NCBI RefSeq assembly: GCF_023156385.1
Contig: NZ_JAKZAK010000007.1
Coordinates: forward strand, 124,001 to 188,000
DNA length: 64,000 nucleotides
Direction of reading: 5' to 3'
Origin: Marinobacter xestospongiae
GTDB taxonomy: Bacteria > Pseudomonadota > Gammaproteobacteria > Pseudomonadales > Oleiphilaceae
In this document: positions 43,489-53,768 of the stretch, piece after piece
Layout of the letters: each line of letters begins with the position of its first letter
Position numbering within the stretch: position 1 is the stretch's first letter
The notes under the pieces: generated by a model
Told to the model about the DNA's origin: nothing
The model's database searches: none
The model's input: only the letters and a program-made list of their open reading frames with translations
Translations under genes and position numbers: made by a program

Positions 43489-45393
43489 GTGAGTCGGATG
43501 TTATGGGTCGCGAGAGTCGGTGTGGTGATCGTGACCCTGATTGGGGTTCTGGTGCTTGATCACTTCTATAACGCGTCTTACGTCAGTCATCACCGGTTGG
43601 ATGTTGCACGTCAGGTATCGCTACTCCGAGCAAGGCTTGAAGGCGTCATTAATGAAAACATCCAGACCGTTAGGGGGTTGCAGGCGGTTGTGGCTACAGA
43701 GCCTGATTTGGATCAACAACGCTTTGCCGAGGTAGCCAGCATTGTCATGACGCAGCGAATGGAGCTGCGTAATGTGGGAGGCGCACCCGATATGGTTATC
43801 CGCCTGATGTACCCACTGGAGAGCAATGAAGCTGCAATTGGTTTGGATTATCGGACGAATGTTGCACAGTGGCCAGATATCCGGCATGCAGCGGAATCAG
43901 GGCGCCTGGTGTTAGCAGGCCCGATCGAGTTGGTTCAGGGCGGCTATGGGTTTATTGGGCGAATTCCTGTTTTCACGACAGGCCCTGGGCCGGCCTCTGA
44001 CCGGTTCTGGGGAGTGATCTCCGCAGTGATCGATCGCGATCGGCTCTACCAGGCGGTCGGCTTCCATAAGTTCAATGACCTGGATTTTTCGATCCGCCGT
44101 CTGACGCCAAGCGGTGAGGAAGGGGCAATTTTCTACGGAGACGAGACGGTATTTGAGCAGCGTCCGATTCAACAGCGTGTGTCTGTCCCGGGAGGACAGT
44201 GGCAACTGGCGGCGATACCAACAGGAGGCTGGCCCGCACAAGCTGATAATGTTGCAGCGTTTCGAACATTGCTGGTTGTTGCTGCGGCGGTGATTTTGTT
44301 GCCTGGCTTATGGCTGACGGTGTCATTGGCGCGGGAGCGCGCCAGCCAGCACCGGTTGCAGGCTCTGTTTGAGTTGGCCCCGCTGGGCATTGCCTTGATT
44401 GACGCTGAGGATGGCCGCTTTCTGGGTATCAATCAGGCGTTGTACTCCATGACTGGCCACGCCGAAGGTACTCTGGGGTCTTTGGGTATTGCCTCGTTGC
44501 TGGGGACGGAACAGCCCTGGCAGGGCTTGGCCCATCGACAGCGGTTTGGCCCCGAGGAAGTGCAGTGCCGCTGTCAGGACGGTGCTGGCATCTCGGTACT
44601 GCTGGCCGGAGCCAGGGTGCAGGAGGCTGATGACCATGGTCTGGTGTGGCTGGTGTTCCAGGACATTACTGAACAGAAACGGGTGGCGAGGATGAAGTCC
44701 GAGTTTGTTTCAACCATCAGCCATGAACTGCGTACGCCACTGACCTCCATCTCTGGCGCCCTCAAGCTGATGTCGGCTGGCAAGGCCGGTGATCTGCCGG
44801 AGTCAGCCCGGCCTCTGGTAACCATGGCAATTCGTAACAGCGAGAGACTGACCCGGCTGATCAACGACCTGCTGGACATGGACAAGCTGGTGGCGGGCAA
44901 GATGAGCTTTGAGATTGAAGTGCAGTCAGTGTCGGATCTGCTGGCGACGGCGTTGGATAATGTAGCCACTTATGCCCGCGAGCAGGAGGTACGGTTGACC
45001 AGCCGCCTTCACGGCGAAGTATGGGTGAGGGCGGATGAGCATCGCTTTCAGCAGGTGATGGATAATTTATTATCCAATGCCATCAAGTTTTCACCGCCCG
45101 GGGAGAGTGTGCGGGTGGCTGTAGATGTGCGCAATGAGGCCGTTACCATTTCGGTGTCGGATCGGGGACCGGGGATTCCGCAGTCGTTTCAGGGCCGGCT
45201 GTTTGAGAAGTTCAGTCAGGCAGACAGCTCCGATCGACGTGCGAAGGGAGGCACCGGCCTAGGGTTGGCCATTGCTCGCGGACTGCTGGAAGGCATGGAT
45301 GGCAGCATTCATTTTGACACCAGCCCCCAGGGCACCAATTTCCACATTACCCTGCCACGAGCCGAGGCTCCTGTGATTGTGGATCAGGTATGA
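43489..45393 (+). CDS. CHASE-domain sensor histidine kinase
   Basis: A 634-residue membrane kinase. It has a first helix at about 8-28 and a periplasmic CHASE-type domain at about 40-240 (VRGLQAVVATEPDLDQQRF, GLDYRTN, RIPVFTTGPGP). A second helix lies at about 255-280. A PAS domain (LFELAPLGIALIDAEDGRF), HisKA with His412 in STISHELRTPL and a complete HATPase (DNLLSNAIKF, DRGPGIPQ, GGTGLGLAIARG) follow. There is no receiver domain. It faces and overlaps by 10 bp the convergent HPt-REC-REC gene, its probable partner. Base use is a little more AT-rich than the chemoreceptors. Confidence 0.88.
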   Translation: MSRMLWVARVGVVIVTLIGVLVLDHFYNASYVSHHRLDVARQVSLLRARLEGVINENIQTVRGLQAVVATEPDLDQQRFAEVASIVMTQRMELRNVGGAPDMVIRLMYPLESNEAAIGLDYRTNVAQWPDIRHAAESGRLVLAGPIELVQGGYGFIGRIPVFTTGPGPASDRFWGVISAVIDRDRLYQAVGFHKFNDLDFSIRRLTPSGEEGAIFYGDETVFEQRPIQQRVSVPGGQWQLAAIPTGGWPAQADNVAAFRTLLVVAAAVILLPGLWLTVSLARERASQHRLQALFELAPLGIALIDAEDGRFLGINQALYSMTGHAEGTLGSLGIASLLGTEQPWQGLAHRQRFGPEEVQCRCQDGAGISVLLAGARVQEADDHGLVWLVFQDITEQKRVARMKSEFVSTISHELRTPLTSISGALKLMSAGKAGDLPESARPLVTMAIRNSERLTRLINDLLDMDKLVAGKMSFEIEVQSVSDLLATALDNVATYAREQEVRLTSRLHGEVWVRADEHRFQQVMDNLLSNAIKFSPPGESVRVAVDVRNEAVTISVSDRGPGIPQSFQGRLFEKFSQADSSDRRAKGGTGLGLAIARGLLEGMDGSIHFDTSPQGTNFHITLPRAEAPVIVDQV

Positions 45394-46625
45394 TATTCCG
45401 CCGTTGAAGCGGCTCTCTCCAGCAACTGCCGTTGCTTGCGACTCCTGCGGGCACGGGCGGTGACCGTCGTCACCAGATAATCTGCTGCTACAGGTTTGGG
45501 CATGAATTCATCGCCTCCAAGCCCAACAGTCATCATTTTACGCCAGGGGTCGGTCTCTGCTGACATGAAGAGTATGGGCAGCGGATCGTTGACATCGTCT
45601 TCGCGGATGAGTGCAGCAAGCTCCGTGCCGCTGACATCGGGCATAAGCAGATCCAGAATCAGCACTTCTGGCTTGAACTCGGATAGCTGAACCAGCGTTT
45701 CCATTGGGCGATTGACAGTAAGTACTTTCATTCCCGCCCGGCTGAGCACGAGACCGTAGGCTGCCAGTGTACTGGGGTCGTCATCCACCAGCATGACCCG
45801 ATAGGGAGACGGCGGTACCCGCAGTGTCAGCTCATCGGCAAGGCGTACCAGGTGACTGGGAATCAATGGCTTGGCCAGATACCGAGTGGCTCCGGCTCGT
45901 AGTGCCGCCAGTCTTGCCTGGATGTCTGTCATGGCTGATATGAAAACTACCGGTGGCAGGTTCTGGTACTGTTCCTTCAGGTTACTGATGATGTCTGCAC
46001 CGGCGAACTGTGCGCCGTCAAAGCGCATGTCCATGAAAATAATGGCCGGTTCCGGTAGTCGGTCGAACAGATCCGCATAAACCATCACAGAGTTGAACAC
46101 TTCCACCGTGTAGCCGTTTTTTTTCAGACTGTGCTGAATAAGCTCTACCTGCATGGGGTCGTCGTCGACAACGTGGGCAACTATGCCTCTTTGTCGTGCC
46201 CTATTGACACTTTGTTTGGTGCTGGAAACCGGGGTGTCCGAAAACATGCCCTGTTCAAACTGTTGTTGCAGCAGGTCGTCGGCCATTGTGATGAGTTGGG
46301 TGATTTTCTCCTGGGAGGGTCTGCCTGAGTTGCGAAAACTGTCATTGACCAACTCTGCCATGTCTCTGGCTATCAGGCTTACCCGAGAAACGCCGAACGT
46401 ACCGGCAGCGCCGATCAGCTTGTGTAATCGTTGATGAAGAGTTTCCAGATTGGCCAGTACATCGGACATCTGCTGCTCCTGAACGCTGGTCGCAAGCTGG
46501 GCAATGATAACGCGGATTCCGTCGACCCTACTGGGTAGTTCCCGTAAAAAGCCCGACCGGAGATTATCCAATTGAGTTTGTATTGCGTTCAGTTCTGATG
46601 GGCCGGGTTTGTGACAATCATCCAT
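45384..46625 (-). CDS. HPt-REC-REC phosphorelay protein
   Basis: A 413-residue protein without an output domain. Residues 15-125 look like an HPt helix bundle with His68 in QRLHKLIGAAGTFG. The first receiver spans about 148-268 with acidic VDDD and Asp199 in IIFMDMRFDG. The second spans about 275-400 with VDDD and Asp325 in LILDLLMPDVSG. The end is a short basic tail (RARRSRKQRQ). It could shuttle phosphate between the neighbouring kinases. It converges on the CHASE kinase gene and diverges from the TRAP binding protein gene. Confidence 0.85.
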   Translation of the reverse strand: MDDCHKPGPSELNAIQTQLDNLRSGFLRELPSRVDGIRVIIAQLATSVQEQQMSDVLANLETLHQRLHKLIGAAGTFGVSRVSLIARDMAELVNDSFRNSGRPSQEKITQLITMADDLLQQQFEQGMFSDTPVSSTKQSVNRARQRGIVAHVVDDDPMQVELIQHSLKKNGYTVEVFNSVMVYADLFDRLPEPAIIFMDMRFDGAQFAGADIISNLKEQYQNLPPVVFISAMTDIQARLAALRAGATRYLAKPLIPSHLVRLADELTLRVPPSPYRVMLVDDDPSTLAAYGLVLSRAGMKVLTVNRPMETLVQLSEFKPEVLILDLLMPDVSGTELAALIREDDVNDPLPILFMSAETDPWRKMMTVGLGGDEFMPKPVAADYLVTTVTARARRSRKQRQLLERAASTAEYHT

Positions 46626-46800
46626 GTTGCAGGCTCACAGAGGCACGTGGCTCGAGTTTATCAGTGGTTCTCTAAGCATAGACGAGAGGGGGGCAACTTG
46701 GCAGTCTTGTAACGTATCCGGCAAGCCCTTTTGGAACCCCTCCAGGATGGTTATCATGGCCGGTTCACCCGATGGACAATAAAAATCAACGAGGAAGCTA

Positions 46801-47864
46801 TGAAACGACTCCTGCTGCTGGCCATCACCTGGCTGGCCCTGGCTGCCGCGCCGGCGGTTGCCGAACGCACCTACACTCTCAAGCTGGCGGAAACCTGGGG
46901 CCCCAATTACCCGATTCTGGGGGAGACTACCCGCAATATGGCGGCGATGGCGGAGACCATGTCCAACGGCCGCCTGCGCATCCGCATCGACTCCTCCAAC
47001 AAGCACAAGGCGCCGTTTGGCATCTTTGACATGGTCAAGGCCGGCCAGTACGACATGGGCCACACCGCGTCCTACTACTACAAGGGCAAGATCCCCAACG
47101 CCATGTATTTCACCACCGTACCGTTCGGCATGATCGCGCCGGAGATGTACGCCTGGTTTTACTTCGGCGATGGCATGGCGCTGATGGAGAAGGTCTACGC
47201 ACCCCACGGCCTGCTGTCGTTCCCCGGTGGCAACACCGGCAACCAGATGGGTGGCTGGTTCCGTGAGGAAATTACCTCCCTCGATGATCTCAAGGGCCTG
47301 AAAATGCGCACCCCGGGCTTTGCCGGCGAAGTGATGTCGGAGCTTGGCGTGGCGGTCACCAACATTCCGCCGGGTGAGCTGTACACTGCCCTGGAGCGGG
47401 GCACCATCGACGCCCTGGAGTGGGTAGGGCCGGCGCTGGACTTCAGTATGGGCTTTCACCAGATCGCGGATTACTACTATTCCGGCTGGCAGGAGCCGGG
47501 GGCCGAGGTGCAGTTTCTGATCAACCAGCGCAGCTGGGAGCGGCTGCCGGAAGATCTGCAGGAAATTCTCCGGGTCGCCATGCGCACCGCCGCCTATGAC
47601 ATGTACATCCAGAGCACCCACCAAAGTGGCGAAGCCTGGGCACAGATGAAGGAAGCCTACCCGGACGTTGCGCACCGCACCTTCCCGCCGGAGGTGATCG
47701 CGGCCCTGCGTGAGGCCACCGACCGGCTGTTGACGGAAGCGGCAGAGGCCGACCCGCTGGCCCGGGAGATCATCGATTCCCAGCACGACTATCTGCAGCA
47801 GGTGCGGCGTTGGACCAACATCTCCGACCGGGCCTATCTCAACACCGTGGCGCCGGTGGAATAA
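46801..47864 (+). CDS. Orphan TRAP-type solute-binding protein (DctP family)
   Basis: A 354-residue periplasmic protein with signal peptide (LLLLAITWLALAAAPAVAE), starting at ATG 46801 behind GAGGAAG. The DctP/TakP-like core has RTPGFAGEVMSELGVAVTNIPPGELYTALERGTIDALEWVGP, written here as adjoining segments RTPGFAGEVMSELGVAV, TNIPPGELYTALERG and TIDALEWVGP. Arg of RTPG normally holds the ligand carboxylate. No DctQ or DctM membrane gene is nearby. It sits between the HPt-REC-REC gene and a hybrid kinase gene, ending 4 bp before the convergent kinase gene. A role in ligand sensing is plausible but inferred. Confidence 0.85.
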
Positions 47865-47867
47865 TAG

Positions 47868-50804
47868 TCAATCGGAACGGCGGTCAGATTCCAGTTTTGG
47901 CCGCTGTTCCAGACAAGCTTCCAGGCTGGTGACGAGGACATCCAGTGAGGTCTGGGACTTGGTGAAGGTTGCTTCAACCTGATCCAGCTGATTGGGATCA
48001 AGCGACTTGCCGGAAAGTATCACGATATGAGCCTCAGGCTGGTGCAGGCTCATGTCCGGCAGCAATTGCCAGCCGCTGCCATCTGGTAAACCAATATCTA
48101 GGATAATCAACTGGAAGTTCAGGTTCTGGACGTGTTCACGGGCTTCTTCCAGGTTGGCAGCCCAGATCAGCTCGAAACGGTGGGCGGTTGCGGTTCGAAT
48201 GACGCTGTGCAGATCCTGGTCATCCTCGACATGCAGTACCAGCGGACGCTCAGGTGGCTCTTCCGTTGAACTGTCCACGCTTGCCTGGCCTGATATGGCC
48301 TGAACGGGTGTGGCTACTGTCGACTGGGGGGCGCTGGACAGGGGTAAAACCACTCTGAATGTGGACCCCCGGCCCTCTTCGGAGTGAAAGCTGACCTGCC
48401 CTCCCATTCGCTCTACCAGTTCCCTGGTGATGGCCAGACCCAGACCTGTGCCGCCTTTGCTTCGTGTGTCGGAGGCATCGGCCTGGGCGAATCGCTGGAA
48501 CACCCGGCTGTGGAACTGACTGGGAATGCCGCAGCCGTGGTCCTCAACTTCTACGGTGACATTACCTGTTGCAGGATTGACGTTGGCTCGTACTTCAACG
48601 GCTGCGTCTTCCGATGAGAACTTGATGGCATTGGACAGCAGGTTTGCCATGACCTGCAGCAGCCGTTCCCGATCAACATTGACGGTGATATCTGTAGCGC
48701 AAGGTTCAAGATCAATGGAAACCCGCCGCTCCTGGCCGTACGGTCGATTTTGTTCAACCGCTTCGGAGAGTAGTTGATCAAGGGGATGAGGGGTGATCTG
48801 GAACTCCATCTTGCCAGAGGCAATTTTTTGCAGGTCCAGCAGATCATTTACCAGATGGATCAGACGGGTGGCGTTCTTATCTGCAATCGTGAGCATGGGT
48901 TTGAGGGCAGGGGGAATCTTGCCGACGGTTTCGTTCAGCAAGAGTGACAGTGATCCTGAAATGGATGTTAACGGGGTGCGGAGTTCGTGGCTGACCGTAG
49001 AAATGAACTCATCCTTTAACTTATCCATGCGTTTACGTTCGCTGATGTCGAGTGCAACACCGACGTATCCTGTTGTTTTGCCTTCGCCATCTATGATGGC
49101 TGTTACGATCAGTGAAACCGGAAACCTGCGCCCATCGCGGTGGATGTATGTCCAGTCATGGATGTCTGCATGACCATCTGCTGTCCGGGCGGTAAACACA
49201 TCGAATCCGGCAACCGGACGACCGAGCTGGTCGCTCAACTCCTGCCCTCGCTGCTGCATTTCCTGGGGATCGTGGATCAACGTGGGTGTGCAGCGGCCAA
49301 CCATCTGGCTGGCGCTGTAACCAAGCATCTGCTCCGCTCCCCGGTTGAAAATGGTGATAATGCCGTCGGTATCAGTGGCAATAATTGATACTTCGGTGGC
49401 GGCGTTGAGAACACTGTCAAGCAGGATGCTGGTGTTGGTGATTTCCCGGGTTTGGTCATCAACCCGTTGGGCGAGAGCATCACGGGTCTCGCTCAGAGAC
49501 TGGAAGGCTTCACCAAGCGCGCCGGACACATCATTCAAGGTGCTTGCGAGATTGTTGTACTCCCGAAAAAGGCTGCCAGGCAATTGGGGCCGCTGCCCTG
49601 TTGTAATTCGATGGGTGAGATCCTGACTGTGTTTTGTCAGTTTCACCAGAGGTCTGGTCAGCAGGGCGCTCAGGAACCAGGCTGCGACCGTGCCGCACAT
49701 GACAATCGCAAACAGGCAAACCAGCAGCCGTAACTGGTTAGTGCGAATGCGTTCCACCAGGGGGGCTGCCGGCAGTTCAAGTATGACCTCGGCAATGCCC
49801 GGAGTGTCGTGAACAGGATGTCGGACATTGTAAGCGCCTGCCTGCCAGCGTTGCAGTGCATGCCTTGCATCGTCTGGCAGCCACAGTGACAGGCCATCCT
49901 CCCGGGGCATTGTGGTTCCGCCATTCAGCCCCAGACTCTTGACACTACCCTGACGGGCAAGAGGCTCTCCCTGCTGGTCAAGAATGGCAAGCCCCAGGTC
50001 GGGGCTGGTTTGTGATTGTCTCAGGTATTGGTCCAGAGGAATGCGGTTTTGACGGGCATTGCGTTGCAGTCGCTCCGCAAGCAGGTCGGCCTGCTGGTTG
50101 AGGCGCTGGGAAACGAACGATTCCTGAACGTCCTGATCGCGGTGTCCTTCAATAGCTATCGGTGTCGTGCCGGCAATCGCTATGCCGAGCACCAGGGTGA
50201 CAAAAACCGTATCTGTGACTGCCAGTTTCGGTGTGTTCGACGGTGATGCTCTGTTTCCGCTAATGGCTTGAACAGCAATGAAAATAAGGGTTGCCAGTAT
50301 GGCGTTCAGTACTCCGTTCAGGGACTGTTTCAACACGATCAAACCAGTCGTCGTGGCTTCGTTGCCCAACTGGTAATAGTAGCAAAACGCGATAAAGGGA
50401 ATTCCAAAGACCAGCCAGTACAGCATGCTGGCGATGATTAGGTTCTGGCGCCAATGACGATGCAGAAAGCCAACCACCAGCACTTCCAGAATGCCATTAA
50501 TCAGCACATATGGGTGACTCCAGAGAAAACCGGTGACGGCTCCGGCTGTGATGGCTGCGAGTACTGCCGTTGGCATGCCAGCCATCATCAGTGCCAGCAT
50601 GGCAGCCGTCGAGCCGAAAATCAGATAGACATCGAACAGGATTGGTACGTGCAGAAGGTTGCCCAATGGCGCTACCAGTACCAACAGCACGCTTGGCCAC
50701 AGTGAGCCTGGGGGGGCGCCAAATCGGGCGGCAATGCCATTCATATCGGTTCCTGCTGCAGTAACGAAAAGGTTCATCGTAGACTGCCTTTGCATTGCAG
50801 GCAT
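47868..50804 (-). CDS. Hybrid sensor histidine kinase with multi-helix N-terminus
   Basis: A 978-residue protein. About six hydrophobic helices lie in the first 200 residues (MASE-like), including LLVLVAPLGNLLHVPILFDV and LYWLVFGIPFIAFCYYY. An extracytoplasmic segment runs to about 335, then a further helix (LLVCLFAIVMCGTVAAWFLSA) and a HAMP. A PAS domain follows at about 470-590, then HisKA with His606 in STVSHELRTPL, and HATPase. The C-terminal receiver has phospho-acceptor Asp in LIILDIGLPDGSG. An ATG at residue 4, 10 or 21 could be the true start. Likely partner: the HPt-REC-REC protein. Stimulus unknown. Confidence 0.87.
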   Translation of the reverse strand: MPAMQRQSTMNLFVTAAGTDMNGIAARFGAPPGSLWPSVLLVLVAPLGNLLHVPILFDVYLIFGSTAAMLALMMAGMPTAVLAAITAGAVTGFLWSHPYVLINGILEVLVVGFLHRHWRQNLIIASMLYWLVFGIPFIAFCYYYQLGNEATTTGLIVLKQSLNGVLNAILATLIFIAVQAISGNRASPSNTPKLAVTDTVFVTLVLGIAIAGTTPIAIEGHRDQDVQESFVSQRLNQQADLLAERLQRNARQNRIPLDQYLRQSQTSPDLGLAILDQQGEPLARQGSVKSLGLNGGTTMPREDGLSLWLPDDARHALQRWQAGAYNVRHPVHDTPGIAEVILELPAAPLVERIRTNQLRLLVCLFAIVMCGTVAAWFLSALLTRPLVKLTKHSQDLTHRITTGQRPQLPGSLFREYNNLASTLNDVSGALGEAFQSLSETRDALAQRVDDQTREITNTSILLDSVLNAATEVSIIATDTDGIITIFNRGAEQMLGYSASQMVGRCTPTLIHDPQEMQQRGQELSDQLGRPVAGFDVFTARTADGHADIHDWTYIHRDGRRFPVSLIVTAIIDGEGKTTGYVGVALDISERKRMDKLKDEFISTVSHELRTPLTSISGSLSLLLNETVGKIPPALKPMLTIADKNATRLIHLVNDLLDLQKIASGKMEFQITPHPLDQLLSEAVEQNRPYGQERRVSIDLEPCATDITVNVDRERLLQVMANLLSNAIKFSSEDAAVEVRANVNPATGNVTVEVEDHGCGIPSQFHSRVFQRFAQADASDTRSKGGTGLGLAITRELVERMGGQVSFHSEEGRGSTFRVVLPLSSAPQSTVATPVQAISGQASVDSSTEEPPERPLVLHVEDDQDLHSVIRTATAHRFELIWAANLEEAREHVQNLNFQLIILDIGLPDGSGWQLLPDMSLHQPEAHIVILSGKSLDPNQLDQVEATFTKSQTSLDVLVTSLEACLEQRPKLESDRRSD

Positions 50805-50999
50805 GGCAAGTCTTGGGCAGCGCAGGCAGGTCTCTCTGCAAGCGTAGCAAATAAAAGCGAGAACAAACGGTTTGTTACGTGAGCAAGGAGGATTTCTGCC
50901 TGGGTCGTACTGACACTGACATTAATTTTTGGAAAAATAGGCGCCCGATTTCCGGACTCAATTGCAGTTCCTCACTCAATTGCGGCTCTTAAGGGTTCC

Positions 51000-52148
51000 G
51001 TGCCGATGCAACAGACTTTGCTTTCCCTCCGGAATGTCAGCAAGCAATTTGATGGCAAAACGGTACTCGATGCGCTCGACCTGGATATCCGGGACGGCGA
51101 ATTTCTCACCCTGCTGGGGCCTTCCGGCTGCGGCAAGACCACCCTGCTGCGACTGCTGGGCGGTTTCGAGCATCCCGACAGCGGCACGTTGACGCTTTCC
51201 GGGCAGGACATCACCGACCTGCCGCCGGAACAGCGGCCCCTCAATACGGTGTTCCAGCAATATGCGCTGTTTCCCCACATGACGGTGTTCGACAACGTCG
51301 CCTATGGTCTGAAAATGGAGAAACGGCCCCGGGACGAAATCCGTCAGCGGGTTACCGAGGCGCTGGCGCTGGTGCAGCTGGAGGATTTTGCCGGTCGCAA
51401 GCCCCATCAACTGTCCGGGGGCCAGCAACAGCGGGTGGCGATTGCCCGGGCGGTGGTCAAGCGCCCCAAACTGTTGCTGCTGGACGAGCCGCTCTCCGCG
51501 CTGGACTACAAGTTGCGCCGGACCATGCAGATCGAACTCAAGCGGTTACAGCGGGAGCTGGGCATCACCTTCGTGTTCGTTACCCACGACCAGGAAGAGG
51601 CGCTGTCGATGTCGGATCGTGTCGTGGTGCTCAAGGACGGTCGCGTCCAGCATCTGGGCACGCCGCGGGAGATCTACGAGCGGCCGGCGAATCTGTTCAC
51701 CGCCCGCTTCGTGGGGGAGACCAACTTCTTTCCGGGACGGCTGACCGAGGTCACCGACACCAGCATCACCGTGGCTATCTTCGGGCTGTCCCGTACCCTG
51801 CGCCGGCCCACCTTCCCGGTAACGGTCGGGCAGGAGGTGCATGTGCTGCTGCGGCCGGAGGACATCCGGGTGCTGGAGCCCAGTGACGATCATGGCTTCG
51901 TTGGCCATGTTATCGAACGCAACTACAAGGGCAGCACCCTGGACTCGCTGATCCGTCTGGAGAACGGTCTGGAGATTCTCGCCAGCGAGTTTTTCGATGA
52001 GGACGATCCCACCTTCGACTACCGCCTCGGGGAGCCGGTGCGGGTCAGCTGGGTGGATGGCTGGGAATGGCTGTTGCCGGAAGAACGGGACGAAGCCGAG
52101 GTACTGAACGACGACATCAACGCCGAGGCACCGGCCAGTGATGCATAA
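51000..52148 (+). CDS. potA: Polyamine ABC transporter ATPase PotA
   Basis: ATP-hydrolysing subunit, 382 residues. GTG 51000 follows AAGGG by 4-5 bases; ATG 51006 is the alternative. Walker [17 protein letters not shown], signature [16 protein letters not shown] and Walker [13 protein letters not shown] are intact. A C-terminal TOBE_2 domain ([13 protein letters not shown]) is as in PotA/PotG. It heads a four-gene operon, potABCD, with overlapping junctions. Polyamine specificity is inferred from the binding protein. Confidence 0.92.
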   Translation: MPMQQTLLSLRNVSKQFDGKTVLDALDLDIRDGEFLTLLGPSGCGKTTLLRLLGGFEHPDSGTLTLSGQDITDLPPEQRPLNTVFQQYALFPHMTVFDNVAYGLKMEKRPRDEIRQRVTEALALVQLEDFAGRKPHQLSGGQQQRVAIARAVVKRPKLLLLDEPLSALDYKLRRTMQIELKRLQRELGITFVFVTHDQEEALSMSDRVVVLKDGRVQHLGTPREIYERPANLFTARFVGETNFFPGRLTEVTDTSITVAIFGLSRTLRRPTFPVTVGQEVHVLLRPEDIRVLEPSDDHGFVGHVIERNYKGSTLDSLIRLENGLEILASEFFDEDDPTFDYRLGEPVRVSWVDGWEWLLPEERDEAEVLNDDINAEAPASDA

Positions 52149-53001
52149 CAGCCATCGCCAACCGTTCCGGACCGCGGTGCTGGTCCTGGTCTGGGGCTGG
52201 CTGCTGGTGCTGGTGCTGGCCCCCAACCTGCTGGTGGTGGGCACCAGTGTCCTGACCCGCGATCCCCTCAGTTTCCTGTCGCTGCCGCTGACGCTGGAGA
52301 ATTACGCCCGGCTGATCGATCCGCTGTACCTGGAGGTATTTCTACACTCCCTGTACATGGCGGCGGTGACCACCGTCTGCTGCCTGGTGATCGGCTATCC
52401 CTTCGCCTGGGCATTGTCACGGCTGTCCAAACGCCAGCAGACGCTGCTGATCTTCCTGCTGATCGTGCCGTTCTGGACCAACTCCCTGGTGCGCACCTAC
52501 GCCCTCAAGCTGCTGCTGGCCACCAACGGACTGATCAACAACGGCCTGCTGGCGATAGGCCTGATCGATGAGCCGCTGACCCTGCTGTACACCGAACTGG
52601 CGGTGATCATCGGCCTGGTGTACCTGCTGCTGCCGTTCATGATCCTGCCGCTGTACAGCGTGTTCGAAGATCTGCGGGACGAGCTGCTGCTGGCATCCCA
52701 CGATCTGGGCGCCGGTCGCTGGCCCACATTTATTCACGTGGTGGTGCCGCTGACCCTGCCGGGGGTGCTGGCCGGGGTGTTGCTGGTACTGCTGCCGGCG
52801 ATGGGGCTGTTCTTCGTGGCGGACATTCTCGGTGGCTCCCGTAACCTGCTGGTGGGCAATGTCATCAAGAGCCAGTTCCTCGACGCCCGGGACTGGCCCT
52901 TCGGCGCCGCGGCCAGCGTGTTGCTGACTGCCGCCATGGCGTTGCTGCTGTTTGCCCACCGCCTCAGCCGTCGCCGTCTCGGCGAGGAGGCTGAGGTATG
53001 A
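52141..53001 (+). CDS. potB: Polyamine ABC transporter permease PotB
   Basis: A 286-residue permease with six helices and the cytoplasmic EAA loop [20 protein letters not shown] that docks the ATPase. ATG 52141 overlaps the potA stop by 8 bp. The order potA-potB-potC-potD and strong similarity of the whole set support the assignment. Confidence 0.9.
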   Translation: MHNSHRQPFRTAVLVLVWGWLLVLVLAPNLLVVGTSVLTRDPLSFLSLPLTLENYARLIDPLYLEVFLHSLYMAAVTTVCCLVIGYPFAWALSRLSKRQQTLLIFLLIVPFWTNSLVRTYALKLLLATNGLINNGLLAIGLIDEPLTLLYTELAVIIGLVYLLLPFMILPLYSVFEDLRDELLLASHDLGAGRWPTFIHVVVPLTLPGVLAGVLLVLLPAMGLFFVADILGGSRNLLVGNVIKSQFLDARDWPFGAAASVLLTAAMALLLFAHRLSRRRLGEEAEV

Positions 53002-53768
53002 GCCGGTGGCTGCCCAAGGTGTACCTGGCGCTGGTGTATGGCCTGCTGTACCTGCCGATCCTGGTGCTGGTGGTGTTCTCCTTCAACCGTTCCCGCACCG
53101 GTTACAGCTGGGACGGCCTGAGCCTGCACTGGTACCAGTCACTGTTCAACAACCACGCCATGGTGCAGGCGATGTGGAACTCGCTGTGGCTGGCACTGGC
53201 GGCGGCGACGGTGTCCACCCTGATTGGCGCGCTGACGGCGCTGGCGCTGCACCGTTACCGCTTTCGCGGCAAGCGGGTGCTCAACGGCATGCTGTTCGTG
53301 GTGATGATGTCGCCGGAAATCGTGCTGGCGATCTCGCTGCTGGCGCTGTTCCTGCTGGTGGGCCTGCAGCTGGGGTTCGTCTCGCTGTTGCTGGCACACG
53401 TCACTTTTTGCCTGCCGTTTGTGGTGATCACCGTGATGGCCCGGCTTAGCGGGTTTGATGAGCGCCTGCCGGAGGCGGCCCGGGATCTGGGCGCCAGCGA
53501 GTTCACCATGACCCGCACGGTGTTGATCCCGGTGATTGCGCCGGCGCTGCTGGCGGGCTGGCTGCTGGGGTTCACCCTATCCCTGGACGATGTGGTGGTG
53601 AGCACCTTTGTCAGTGGTCCGAGCTATGAAATCCTGCCCCTGCGCATCTATTCCATGGTGCGGGTGGGGCTGAAACCGGAAGTGAACGCCCTGGGCACAC
53701 TGCTGCTGGTGTGCTCGCTGATGATGTTGATGTTGTCCCAATGGATCCTCACTAGGAGCAAACGATGA
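52998..53768 (+). CDS. potC: Polyamine ABC transporter permease PotC
   Basis: A 256-residue permease with six helices. EAA loop AARDLGASEFTMTRTVLIPV and the preceding SLDDVVVSTFVSGP are characteristic of PotC. It overlaps potB and potD by 4 bp each, so the operon is translationally coupled throughout. Confidence 0.9.
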   Translation: MSRWLPKVYLALVYGLLYLPILVLVVFSFNRSRTGYSWDGLSLHWYQSLFNNHAMVQAMWNSLWLALAAATVSTLIGALTALALHRYRFRGKRVLNGMLFVVMMSPEIVLAISLLALFLLVGLQLGFVSLLLAHVTFCLPFVVITVMARLSGFDERLPEAARDLGASEFTMTRTVLIPVIAPALLAGWLLGFTLSLDDVVVSTFVSGPSYEILPLRIYSMVRVGLKPEVNALGTLLLVCSLMMLMLSQWILTRSKR

